A stretch of DNA of 44,577 bases, from IMG/VR virus record IMGVR_UViG_3300047548_001888, positions 1 through 44,577 of that record; one strand, 5' to 3'. Shown in pieces: positions 1-6,610 of the stretch. The translations under genes and the position numbers were made by a program. The notes under the pieces were generated by a model, which was not told the DNA's origin, made no database searches, and worked only from the letters and a program-made list of their open reading frames with translations. This DNA comes from a virus. Every line of letters begins with the position of its first letter. Position 1 is the stretch's first letter.

Positions 1-135
1 CCTCCTAAAGATTCAATCGTGACACATGCATTTATTTTGTGTAAATATTGCAACGGTGCTATTGCCACCTGCATGGGACCAAAGTATGATGCAGTATGTT
101 TTACTTGTTATGAGAAAGAACCGGAGTTACGATGA
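1..135 (+). CDS. C-terminal part of a small zinc-ribbon-like protein (5' truncated)
   Basis: The frame is open from base 1 and ends at TGA 133-135, which overlaps the next start as ATGA. The visible 44 residues carry CxxC (LCKYC), a further Cys, then a second CxxC (CFTC), the spacing of a small zinc ribbon. The protein starts upstream of the window, so its length and N-terminus are unknown. Function is not recognised. The overlap with the next gene puts it in the same early-type operon. Confidence 0.6.
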   Translation, partial: PPKDSIVTHAFILCKYCNGAIATCMGPKYDAVCFTCYEKEPELR

Positions 136-440
136 TTGACTATCACGAAGCCGTGAGACAGATGCACAAGGGCAATGTTGTTCGGTATATTGGCACCGTA
201 AATGGCAATGTAATGACTACTAAGGGACACTCTTATTGTATGTGTCGTGGTGTCATTTTCTGTTATCGTGATGGTAAACCAGACCACAAATCCAAAAATT
301 GTATAGTATATGATCCAGATTTTCGTTATGAAATGACTGGTGAAACAGTTGATACGAGATGGTGGTATAAAGGTTACAAAACTGACAAAGAAACTAAATC
401 AAAACTTGGTTATAGTCGTGTAGGATTAGGTAATATATGA
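132..440 (+). CDS. Small conserved phage protein, paralogue of the 10278-10589 gene
   Basis: This 102-aa protein of unknown function shares most of its length with the product of 10278-10589. Both begin MIDY.EA...M..GNVV and share YDPDFRYE.TGETVD and the C-terminal motif KSKLGYSRVGLGN. The start follows from the ATGA overlap with the upstream gene, and its stop overlaps the next ATG. The layout (N-terminal EA..M..GN helix, short beta-rich core, late Trp) loosely recalls small DUF2829/Tad2-type phage proteins. That is only a guess and I would not name it on this basis. Confidence 0.75.
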   Translation: MIDYHEAVRQMHKGNVVRYIGTVNGNVMTTKGHSYCMCRGVIFCYRDGKPDHKSKNCIVYDPDFRYEMTGETVDTRWWYKGYKTDKETKSKLGYSRVGLGNI

Positions 441-634
441 AAATTGAATTGACAAAACCAGACGGAACACCATATCTTTCTCTAAGAAAAGACACTAGGC
501 TGGCTTACATTCAAATTCACGATTATGATTACTTTGGTGGTCCTGTAGAATTTAATTTTGATGTTAGAGCAATTCCTATGTTGATTGATGGTTTAAAAAA
601 ACTGGAAGAACAAGATGAACGAACGAATCGCTAA
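437..634 (+). CDS. Small hypothetical protein
   Basis: This 65-aa protein starts in an ATGA overlap with the previous gene and overlaps the next start by 20 bases. It is predicted beta-rich (YIQIHDYDYFGG, VEFNFDVRAIP) with a charged C-terminal helix (LIDGLKKLEEQDER). I recognise no family. The coupling to both neighbours supports it as a real member of the early operon. Confidence 0.6.
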   Translation: MKIELTKPDGTPYLSLRKDTRLAYIQIHDYDYFGGPVEFNFDVRAIPMLIDGLKKLEEQDERTNR

Positions 635-998
635 ACTTGCCAATGAATCCGGCTTTGATGTTGATAAATCGGGTGCCTTCGGAAATTACTCCGAAATGCA
701 CCGAATCGAACAATTTGTTAATGCCTTAATTAAGGACGCATGTGTGGGTATCAGTGTCGATGATGCGGTTGAGATTTATGAGAAATATGGGCTGGAGTAT
801 AAGCCCACGATGTATAGAATTCCAGACTATGCGGATGTGTATACTGTCGAAGAATTTGAGCAACATGTAAATTCTGGTGCAATTACAGATTATGATGGCT
901 CTGGCTATTGGGCAACCGAAAAAGAAGATTGTGGTTTATCAGTCTGGTCGACCGTTAAACCTGAATGGGCAACTCATGTGACTTGGTATAATAAATGA
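615..998 (+). CDS. Hypothetical early protein of the MNER family
   Basis: This 127-aa protein begins MNERIAKLANESGFD and continues with a helix resembling the EKFAELIVREC segment of the proteins at 1226 and 10586, so the three share an N-terminal module. The C-terminal half is different and aromatic-rich (YRIPDYADVY, SGYWATEKEDC, WSTVKPEWATHVTWYNK). The start lies inside the previous gene, preceded by a GGAAGAA ribosome-binding stretch. The MNER module is common in small phage proteins; no function is known to me. Confidence 0.65.
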   Translation: MNERIAKLANESGFDVDKSGAFGNYSEMHRIEQFVNALIKDACVGISVDDAVEIYEKYGLEYKPTMYRIPDYADVYTVEEFEQHVNSGAITDYDGSGYWATEKEDCGLSVWSTVKPEWATHVTWYNK

Positions 999-1222
999 AA
1001 AGAACTCAATTTGAAGCTGCTATGGATAAAAGACGAGCGGTTAAACAAGATGAAGCCTCAGGTTTAATTGCAGACTCACATGAAGTACGCTTGAAACTGA
1101 TGGAAAGTGTGCATTCCGGTGAAATTACTTTGCAGGAAGCACAAAAACATTTGAAAAATATTCAAAATTCTGCTAAAATGAATGGTATGAAAACTCGTGC
1201 CCAATCCTTCAATGAAGGTTAA
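995..1222 (+). CDS. Small helical hypothetical protein
   Basis: This 75-aa protein starts in an ATGA overlap with the gene before it. It is Lys/Glu/Gln-rich and predicted all-helical (LMESVHSGEITLQEAQKHLKN), with no Cys and no membrane segment. I do not recognise it. It ends three bases before the next gene, consistent with translation as part of one early transcript. Confidence 0.55.
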   Translation: MKRTQFEAAMDKRRAVKQDEASGLIADSHEVRLKLMESVHSGEITLQEAQKHLKNIQNSAKMNGMKTRAQSFNEG

Positions 1223-1225
1223 ATT

Positions 1226-1486
1226 ATGAACGAACGAACAAAAGAACTATGGGCAAAGTGTGTAATAAAACATGCTAACGATCCTATGAACTGGCAAACG
1301 GTTGCTGATGGATTCGCCGAGTTGATTATTCGGGAATGTATGAGCATTTGTGATGTGGAAAAAGCCGATTATGATAAGTACCGAAAAGGTGCCTGGGACT
1401 TTGATGAAAAAAACATCTATAGTGAAGGTGCAGCGGCGTGTGATACAATCAAACACAAAATGAAGCATCGTTTTGGAGTTAAATAG
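1226..1486 (+). CDS. Hypothetical MNER-family protein
   Basis: This 86-aa protein begins MNERTKELW and contains FAELIIRECMSIC, then an acidic/aromatic linker and the C-terminal motif IKHKMKHRFGVK. The 10586-10810 protein has the same architecture (FAELIVRECIGCC and IKQHFGVE), so the two are paralogues. It is the last gene before a 58-base gap that holds a late-promoter-like motif. Function unknown. Confidence 0.65.
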   Translation: MNERTKELWAKCVIKHANDPMNWQTVADGFAELIIRECMSICDVEKADYDKYRKGAWDFDEKNIYSEGAAACDTIKHKMKHRFGVK

Positions 1487-1508
1487 TATCTGTGCAAACT
1501 CTGTTTTT

Positions 1509-1516
1509 CATAAATA
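1509..1516 (+). promoter_or_regulatory. Candidate T4-type late promoter (CATAAATA)
   Basis: CATAAATA lies 29 bases before the HNH gene start in the short gap 1487-1544. It matches the T4 late element TATAAATA except at the first base, and the same motif precedes the genes at 5684 and 8534. The HNH start itself has a good AGGAG site just upstream. The motif is AT-rich and could be fortuitous. Confidence 0.4.
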
Positions 1517-1544
1517 ATCCTGTAGAATATACACAGGAGCAATT

Positions 1545-2075
1545 ATGACAAAAAAGATGCCACAGATGGCCAGAGACGGTAAAAATGGTCATGGAGAACC
1601 TAGACCTAAAGTTGTTTGTGTAGGATGTAAACAACTCTTGCCACAAAACTTGTTTTCGTATATAATCAAAGAAGATCCTTCACAAGGTATCCGTGACAGG
1701 TGTAAATCCTGTTCGGCTGAAAAAGCCAGAAAAGAACGTGAACGCAGGAAAAATGATTGGAAGTACAAGCCTGCACAACATATGTTAAACAATTCCAAAC
1801 AACGTGCTAAAGCCTCAGGTTTAGAACACAATTTAACTATTGATGATATTGTTATACCGGATGTGTGTCCTGTTTTGGGAATAAAATTGGAAACAGGCGA
1901 CAGAAAAGAACATTACAATGCACCAAGTATTGATAGGATTGATAACACAAAAGGTTATCTAAAAGAAAATGTGGTAATAGTTTCAACAAGAGCAAACTTA
2001 TTGAAAAAAGATGCTACAATTGATGAATTGATTATGATTGGTAATTTTTACCGTAACTTGAGAGACCAAAAGTGA
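1545..2075 (+). CDS. HNH/His-Me-finger endonuclease with N-terminal zinc finger
   Basis: This 176-aa protein is probably a site-specific homing-type nuclease. The N-terminus has CVGC and later CKSC, a four-Cys zinc knuckle at about residues 25-57. It is followed by a basic helix (KARKERERRKNDWK), which could bind DNA. The C-terminal half has CPVLGIKL, SIDRIDNTKGY, ENVVIVSTRANLLK and DATIDEL, the arrangement of phage HNH (endonuclease VII-like) nucleases. The start is preceded by CAGGAGCAATT. It sits between early hypothetical genes and its stop overlaps the next start (GTGA). It may be a selfish insertion. Confidence 0.8.
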   Translation: MTKKMPQMARDGKNGHGEPRPKVVCVGCKQLLPQNLFSYIIKEDPSQGIRDRCKSCSAEKARKERERRKNDWKYKPAQHMLNNSKQRAKASGLEHNLTIDDIVIPDVCPVLGIKLETGDRKEHYNAPSIDRIDNTKGYLKENVVIVSTRANLLKKDATIDELIMIGNFYRNLRDQK

Positions 2076-2620
2076 ATATCTTTTATTTGTCGGAAAACGC
2101 ACAAGAATGTGCTCAAATGCATGTGTCAAAGCATGTGACAAAAATGTGCATAGAATACCCCCAACTCATGTCAACGGCGCATCGTGTCCTTGACGGTGAA
2201 GAATACACTGACTTGACCGCAAATGGTCGGCGTATCAAACGCTGGCGACTGAATGATGAACGTGAACAATCTCTAATGAAGGCTTCACACATCAATCATC
2301 CATCGGCCATCTGGTGTCGTGAAAATATTGAAAACTACAACTGGCTCTATGATATGTGGTCTTGTCTCTGTGACGAATACACCTATCGTTACGGTAAAGT
2401 ACATGCTTGTGCAAGACTCAAAGGTATACTGTATTCGGCTCCACGTAGAATTAAAGATGGTAAATTCTATGCGCCAACACCGGCAATGCCAGATGATGTA
2501 AAAATTCCCGGCAATTCGTTGGCGTCTTATCACAATTATTACAACACATCCAAACGTGGCTTTGCATCATGGCAAGGTAAAGTGAACTCTCGCCCAACTC
2601 CTGAGTGGTACAATGTCTGA
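2072..2620 (+). CDS. Conserved T4-like phage hypothetical protein
   Basis: This 182-aa protein starts with GTG in a GTGA overlap with the HNH gene. The pattern near the N-terminus (M-IFYL-EN, C-QMHVSKHVTKM, PQLMSTAHRVL), then HPSAIWCREN and YNWLY, with an EYTYRYGK.HAC segment, is one I associate with conserved hypothetical proteins of cyanophage-type T4-like phages. The invariant-looking His, Lys and Cys residues suggest an enzyme or nucleic-acid binder, but I cannot assign a reaction. Confidence 0.7.
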   Translation: MNIFYLSENAQECAQMHVSKHVTKMCIEYPQLMSTAHRVLDGEEYTDLTANGRRIKRWRLNDEREQSLMKASHINHPSAIWCRENIENYNWLYDMWSCLCDEYTYRYGKVHACARLKGILYSAPRRIKDGKFYAPTPAMPDDVKIPGNSLASYHNYYNTSKRGFASWQGKVNSRPTPEWYNV

Positions 2621-2912
2621 CAAATATTTTGTAATTTCTGGCAACGTGCATGAATTCAGTGTTTTCATCAAAAAGAAATGTGAAGAATTATATGCTGCTG
2701 GAAACACCGACATATCTTATTCACATTTTGTCTATGTTGCAGATATTTTCAGCCTTAAAGGTTATTCCAACCCTACAGGTTGGTTTATTGGAACATGGCG
2801 AGAACGAAAAGACATTGATGAAATCATTGTTCAACTATTGATGGCGAAAAATGGTTTTACAAAGACCGAAGAATTTTCTTCGGTATTGGAATGGTTTAGA
2901 AGTAAAGGGTAA
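2613..2912 (+). CDS. Hypothetical early protein
   Basis: This 99-aa protein overlaps the end of the previous gene by eight bases. It is mixed alpha/beta, with aromatic-rich GWFIGTWRERKDIDEI in the second half and no cysteine cluster or membrane helix. The GWFIGTWR motif suggests a folded compact domain. No family recognised. Support comes from its coupling to both neighbours and the lack of any competing frame. Confidence 0.6.
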   Translation: MSDKYFVISGNVHEFSVFIKKKCEELYAAGNTDISYSHFVYVADIFSLKGYSNPTGWFIGTWRERKDIDEIIVQLLMAKNGFTKTEEFSSVLEWFRSKG

Positions 2913-2920
2913 AAGTAAAA

Positions 2921-3385
2921 ATGAGTAATTTGATAAATCATGCTATGACAGAATTTCGTGCAGCGAAGTTCGTTGATGAGAATGGCGTTTACTGTGACGA
3001 GATGCAGGAAGCCATTTGCAATCATGTTTTGAAATTGCTTGAAATTTTTTCTGAAGAGGGGCACTCCGGTTCTTCTGCACCTTATGCAATCAATATGTTT
3101 AAGACCTTGGCGATGTTTGAGCCAATCGTGCCACTGACGGGTGAAGATTGGGAGTGGGTTGAAGTTGCTCGACAAAATGGACCTCTTTATCAAAATAAAC
3201 GAGCAAGTCGTGTGTTTAAAGATGATGATGGTGCATATGATATTGATGGTATTGTGTGGTATGACTGGTACACCAATGATGCGGGTGAAAAATACAAATC
3301 ACATTTTACCAATCATAAGAGTAAAGTACCTGTGACTTTTCCGTATACACCAAAAACAGAATATAAAGAATGGATTGAAGAATGA
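2921..3385 (+). CDS. Hypothetical early protein
   Basis: This 154-aa protein has an N-terminal helical half (ALKF-type helices around HVLKLLEIFSEEGHSG and YAINMFKTLAMF). Its C-terminal half is Trp/Tyr-rich (EDWEWVEVA, YDIDGIVWYDWYTND). Helical-then-aromatic small proteins like this are frequent near MazG genes in phages. Its stop overlaps the next start (ATGA). Function is not known. Confidence 0.6.
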   Translation: MSNLINHAMTEFRAAKFVDENGVYCDEMQEAICNHVLKLLEIFSEEGHSGSSAPYAINMFKTLAMFEPIVPLTGEDWEWVEVARQNGPLYQNKRASRVFKDDDGAYDIDGIVWYDWYTNDAGEKYKSHFTNHKSKVPVTFPYTPKTEYKEWIEE

Positions 3386-3648
3386 GAGATAGTAAAGAAG
3401 TGATGGCCATTCTCCAAGAAGAATGCGCTGAGGTTATTCAAGCAATTTCTAAAATCAATAGATTTGGGCTTGAGTCTGAATGGCAAGGTGTTACAAATAA
3501 ACAAGCACTTATTACCGAAATTGGTGATGTTTTAGCACTTATTAGTGTTCTTGTTGATGAAACTGACATAAATATTCATGACGAAGATGTACATAAAGCC
3601 ATCAACGCCAAATACAAAAAATTGGAAATCTTTTTACCCCATACTTAA
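3382..3648 (+). CDS. mazG: MazG-like all-alpha nucleotide pyrophosphohydrolase
   Basis: This 88-aa single-domain all-alpha NTP-PPase hydrolyses (d)NTPs or alarmones to the monophosphate and pyrophosphate. The metal-binding glutamates are in EECAEV at residues 13-18 and EIGDVLALI at 46-54, the standard ExxE and ExxD pattern. The length equals a single MazG domain. Phage MazG enzymes are thought to shape the nucleotide or ppGpp pool during infection. It lies between early genes, starts in an ATGA overlap, and is followed after one base by the FmdB-like gene. Confidence 0.8.
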   Translation: MRDSKEVMAILQEECAEVIQAISKINRFGLESEWQGVTNKQALITEIGDVLALISVLVDETDINIHDEDVHKAINAKYKKLEIFLPHT

Positions 3649-3649
3649 T

Positions 3650-3931
3650 ATGCGTTACGATTTTTTAAATAAAGAAACTGGTGAAGTTGAAACACACACA
3701 ATGAGTTTCACAAAGCTTGATGAATTCAAAGAGCAAAATCCTCATCTAGAAAGATATTTCTCCGCTGAGAATCTACCAGGTTTCGGCGATGCTATGAGAA
3801 TGTCTGTCCCAGGCACACAGAAGGCCGATTCAACATTTGAAAAATATGTCATTGATCGAATCAAGAAAACAGTCCCAGGCAACACACTCCACAAAACACA
3901 TAAAACAACATCAGGAAATAAGGAGTGGTAA
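3650..3931 (+). CDS. FmdB-like small protein upstream of phoH
   Basis: I place the start at ATG 3650, one base after the MazG stop, rather than at an upstream ATG inside mazG; from here the protein begins MRYDFLNKETGEVET. It has 93 residues. The opening resembles FmdB-family phage proteins (YDF.. followed by an F..LDEF..NPHLER helix), but the Cys zinc ribbon typical of FmdB is absent. The C-terminal half (STFEKYVIDRIKKTVPGNTLHKTH) matches the basic tail of such proteins next to phoH in marine T4-like phages. A regulatory role is only presumed. Confidence 0.65.
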   Translation: MRYDFLNKETGEVETHTMSFTKLDEFKEQNPHLERYFSAENLPGFGDAMRMSVPGTQKADSTFEKYVIDRIKKTVPGNTLHKTHKTTSGNKEW

Positions 3932-3950
3932 AAATAACGGAAGGAATTTA

Positions 3951-4724
3951 ATGGCTAGTAGAAAAACCCCACTACAGAAGCGTGAAGATGTTATTTCTAT
4001 GGAAGAATATACAACGAAACATCAACCTGTTACAACAAATTCATTGAAAATAAAACTAGATCATTTAAAAACATTTGATCCACTAACAGAAAATCAAAAA
4101 CTTTTTTTCGATATGTATAGAGGTGGTGGTTACTTTATCGGGTTGTGGGGATCACCCGGTACAGGTAAAACCATGATATCACTCTATAGAGCAATCGAAG
4201 AAGTTCTATCAAAAGACAACCCATTCAAACAAGTTGTTGTGGTACGTTCAATTGTACCAACAAGAGATGTTGGCTTCTTACCTGGCACTCTTGAAGAAAA
4301 ACAAGAAATCTACGAATTACCATACAAAGAAATTTGTCAGACATTGTTCGGTCGACCAGATGCATGGGATAGGTTGAAAGAACAAGGTCATGCAAGATTT
4401 ATTTCGACCACAGCTATTCGTGGTATCTCAATTGACGATGCAATCATTATTGTTGATGAGTCACAGAATGCCACATGGGGTGAACTATCAACAGTTATGG
4501 GTCGTGTGGGTCACCGTTCAAAAATTATTTTCTGCGGTGATAAATTTCAAAACGATTTAACAAAGAAAGGCGATCAATCAGGTTTATCTACATTCTTAGA
4601 AGTTGCTAGAACCATGAATGAATATCAAGAGGTTGTTTTCACACCAGATGATATTGTTCGTTCAAGTCTTGTTAAGAATTTTATTATTGCATGTGCAAAT
4701 AAGAATTTGTTACCCGCTAATTAA
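3951..4724 (+). CDS. phoH: PhoH-like P-loop ATPase
   Basis: This 257-aa protein has a Walker A motif GSPGTGKT at residues 67-74 and a Walker B motif AIIIVDE ending at D169/E170. The sensor-like segment FCGDKFQND follows, all diagnostic of PhoH ATPases. A longer frame exists upstream, but ATG 3951 has AAGGA correctly spaced before it and does not overrun the previous gene. PhoH is widespread in aquatic T4-like phages, often linked to phosphate stress or RNA metabolism, but its biochemical role in phages is unsettled. Confidence 0.93.
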   Translation: MASRKTPLQKREDVISMEEYTTKHQPVTTNSLKIKLDHLKTFDPLTENQKLFFDMYRGGGYFIGLWGSPGTGKTMISLYRAIEEVLSKDNPFKQVVVVRSIVPTRDVGFLPGTLEEKQEIYELPYKEICQTLFGRPDAWDRLKEQGHARFISTTAIRGISIDDAIIIVDESQNATWGELSTVMGRVGHRSKIIFCGDKFQNDLTKKGDQSGLSTFLEVARTMNEYQEVVFTPDDIVRSSLVKNFIIACANKNLLPAN

Positions 4725-4735
4725 TTGGAGGTTTT

Positions 4736-4984
4736 ATGAGTGCAGTTGAAGTAAAAGAAAAACATAGCAAACGTATTCATGCTAGAGATGTAGCAATCAA
4801 AAAACAAATGAAGATCGCCAAAGCATATGGGATTGATGTTAAAGAGCCACATAAGTTTGCAAAACACCATGCTCTAGATTGCGGCACTCCCGGTTGCGTA
4901 ATGTGTGGCAATCCACGTAAACTATATAAAGAAGAAACCATTCAAGAGCGAAGAGCTAAACAAGATAGAATTGAAATAGAATAA
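4736..4984 (+). CDS. Small basic Cys-containing protein following phoH
   Basis: This 82-aa, strongly basic protein begins with a Lys-rich helix (KEKHSKRIHARDVAIKKQMKIAKAYG). A compact His/Cys cluster follows (HHALDCGTPGCVMCGNPRK), with three Cys plus neighbouring His that could bind zinc. GGAGG is well placed before the ATG. Proteins with CxxPxCxMCGNPRK-type motifs occur beside phoH in cyanophage-like T4 phages. A nucleic-acid-binding role is plausible from charge alone and unproven. Confidence 0.7.
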   Translation: MSAVEVKEKHSKRIHARDVAIKKQMKIAKAYGIDVKEPHKFAKHHALDCGTPGCVMCGNPRKLYKEETIQERRAKQDRIEIE

Positions 4985-4987
4985 TTT

Positions 4988-5653
4988 ATGATTTATAATC
5001 ACTGCCCACCTAAACAATTACCAAATTTAATTTCTGAAACACAATCAAACGGTACCAGATTTTACGTAACACCGAACGGTATTAAGTTACCATCTGTCAC
5101 AACAGTGGTTGGTGCCAAGAAAAAAAAGTCCATCATGGAATGGCGTAATCGTGTAGGTGAGCAGGAAGCAAATCGCATTTCAAAGTTAGCCACTGGTCGT
5201 GGTAATCGTGTACATGACTTAGCTGAGAGGTATCTAAAGAACGAAAAGATAGACTGGCAAAGAGAAATGCCAGATTCTGTTATGATGTTTCGTTCTTTGA
5301 TACCTCTCATGTTGAATATCAATAACATACATTACATTGAACAAGCATTGTGGTCTGAGAAAGTTGGTCTAGCTGGTCGCGTAGACTTGATTGCTGAATG
5401 GAACGGTGTTCTTTCTGTTATTGACTTCAAAACATCGAAAAGAATTAAACAAAAGGAAGATATTCCGGAATATTTTGCACAATGTACTGCATATGCTGCA
5501 ATGTATGAGGAACTTGTTGGTTCACCAATAGACCAATTAGTTGTGGTGATGGCGGTTGAAGATGAAAAACCTATCGTTTTTGTTGAAAAAACTGAAGATC
5601 ACCTAGAAAATCTGGTGGAACATATAGATTTTTACCATAAAAGTGTTGCATAA
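4988..5653 (+). CDS. PD-(D/E)XK exonuclease (RecB/Cas4-like)
   Basis: This 221-aa nuclease has the PD-(D/E)XK core in order: RGNRVHDLAERYL near residue 75 (conserved His), GLAGRVDLIAEW (catalytic Asp), VIDFKTSKR (the D-x-K element) and QCTAYAAMYEE (QxxxY helix). This is the RecB/Cas4 exonuclease set. T4-like phages of aquatic hosts carry such an exonuclease near phoH, presumably for DNA processing or host DNA degradation. There is no Cys cluster for the iron-sulphur site found in Cas4. Confidence 0.8.
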   Translation: MIYNHCPPKQLPNLISETQSNGTRFYVTPNGIKLPSVTTVVGAKKKKSIMEWRNRVGEQEANRISKLATGRGNRVHDLAERYLKNEKIDWQREMPDSVMMFRSLIPLMLNINNIHYIEQALWSEKVGLAGRVDLIAEWNGVLSVIDFKTSKRIKQKEDIPEYFAQCTAYAAMYEELVGSPIDQLVVVMAVEDEKPIVFVEKTEDHLENLVEHIDFYHKSVA

Positions 5654-5656
5654 ATA
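5649..5656 (+). promoter_or_regulatory. Candidate late promoter before the propeller genes (CATAAATA)
   Basis: CATAAATA overlaps the stop codon of the exonuclease gene and lies 28 bases before the first propeller gene. It would switch that structural block to late control. The motif recurs at 1509 and 8498. It rests on motif match and position only. Confidence 0.45.
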
Positions 5657-5683
5657 TAAAGGTAATAATTACAAGAACCTAAA

Positions 5684-6610
5684 ATGGCAACGACAATAAG
5701 TCAAACAACTGTAGTATATCCAGATACATCAACGGAATCATCGCTTAAGTCGCCGGTGAGGGCTATATTTGGATATGGATATAATGACATTTCCAACCTC
5801 AGTATGACCAATTTCGTTAACAATTATGGCACACTTTCTGTTGATATCACTGGTGTAGGTACACAAAGAAATGTTCTAGCCGCAGCGGGTTATGGTGGTG
5901 ATAAAGCCATATTTGGTTATGGTTATGCATCATCACAAGTTTCCTTAACAAACTTGGTTTCCAATCTGGGTGTTGTTGGTAATGATGTAACTGGTGTTGG
6001 AACTGCAAGATATGAATTGTCCGCAGCGGGTTATGGTGGTGATAAAGCCATATTTGGTTATGGTTATACAACAGTGGAAGTTTCCTTAACAAACTTGGTT
6101 TCCAATCTCGGTGTTGTTGGTAATGATGTAACTGGTGTTGGAACTGCAAGACGAAGCCTTGCTGCGGCAGGTTATGGTGGAGATAAAGCCATTTTTGGAT
6201 ATGGTGTCGGATCTGGTTATTTTAATTTAACCAATTTAGTATCTAATACGGGCGTTGTTGGTAATGATGTAACTGGTGTTGGAACTTCTAGAGAAGGTTT
6301 GGCAGCAGCAGGTTATGGTGGAGATAAAGCCATTTTTGGTTATGGTGATACAGGTTCTACATCCGTCAGTTTAACCAATTTAGTATCTAATACGGGCGTT
6401 GTTGGTAATGATGTAACTGGTGTTGGAACAGCAAGACTATACCTTGCGGCAGCAGGTTATGGTGGAGATAAAGCTATATTTGGATTTGGTTTTATTGGTT
6501 CTCCTGTTCGAACAACCAATTTGGTGTCAAATCTTGGTGTTGTTGCGACCAATATTACTGGGATTGGGACATCCAGATATAGTCTTGCAGCAGCATCATA
6601 CAGTTCATAA
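5684..6610 (+). CDS. Six-repeat Kelch-like propeller structural protein 1
   Basis: This 308-aa protein has about 28 N-terminal residues in the style of phage tail-fibre tips (MATTISQTTVVYPDTST). Six repeats of 42-46 residues follow, each running KAIFGYG, a variable stretch of 4-8 residues, S-TNLVSN-GVV, then TGVGTAR and xxLAAAGYGGD. The GTAR...LAAA.YGGDKAIFGYG run resembles the Kelch/galactose-oxidase blade (R, small residues, double glycine, hydrophobic strand). Six repeats match a six-bladed propeller. The last repeat ends LAAASYSS, closing the ring. The leader lacks a Shine-Dalgarno site. A virion surface or receptor-binding role is likely by context. Confidence 0.8.
   Translation: MATTISQTTVVYPDTSTESSLKSPVRAIFGYGYNDISNLSMTNFVNNYGTLSVDITGVGTQRNVLAAAGYGGDKAIFGYGYASSQVSLTNLVSNLGVVGNDVTGVGTARYELSAAGYGGDKAIFGYGYTTVEVSLTNLVSNLGVVGNDVTGVGTARRSLAAAGYGGDKAIFGYGVGSGYFNLTNLVSNTGVVGNDVTGVGTSREGLAAAGYGGDKAIFGYGDTGSTSVSLTNLVSNTGVVGNDVTGVGTARLYLAAAGYGGDKAIFGFGFIGSPVRTTNLVSNLGVVATNITGIGTSRYSLAAASYSS

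Noticed and set aside
132-4724. Anti-defence island in the early region
   Set aside because: The small genes have no convincing match to named anti-defence families by eye. Only the MIDY paralogues have a weak resemblance to DUF2829/Tad2, recorded as a hypothesis elsewhere.
5847-6149. Minus-strand His/Gln-rich frame within the propeller array
   Set aside because: It is a repeat-derived shadow of the Kelch-like coding repeats, with no start signal or neighbour context.
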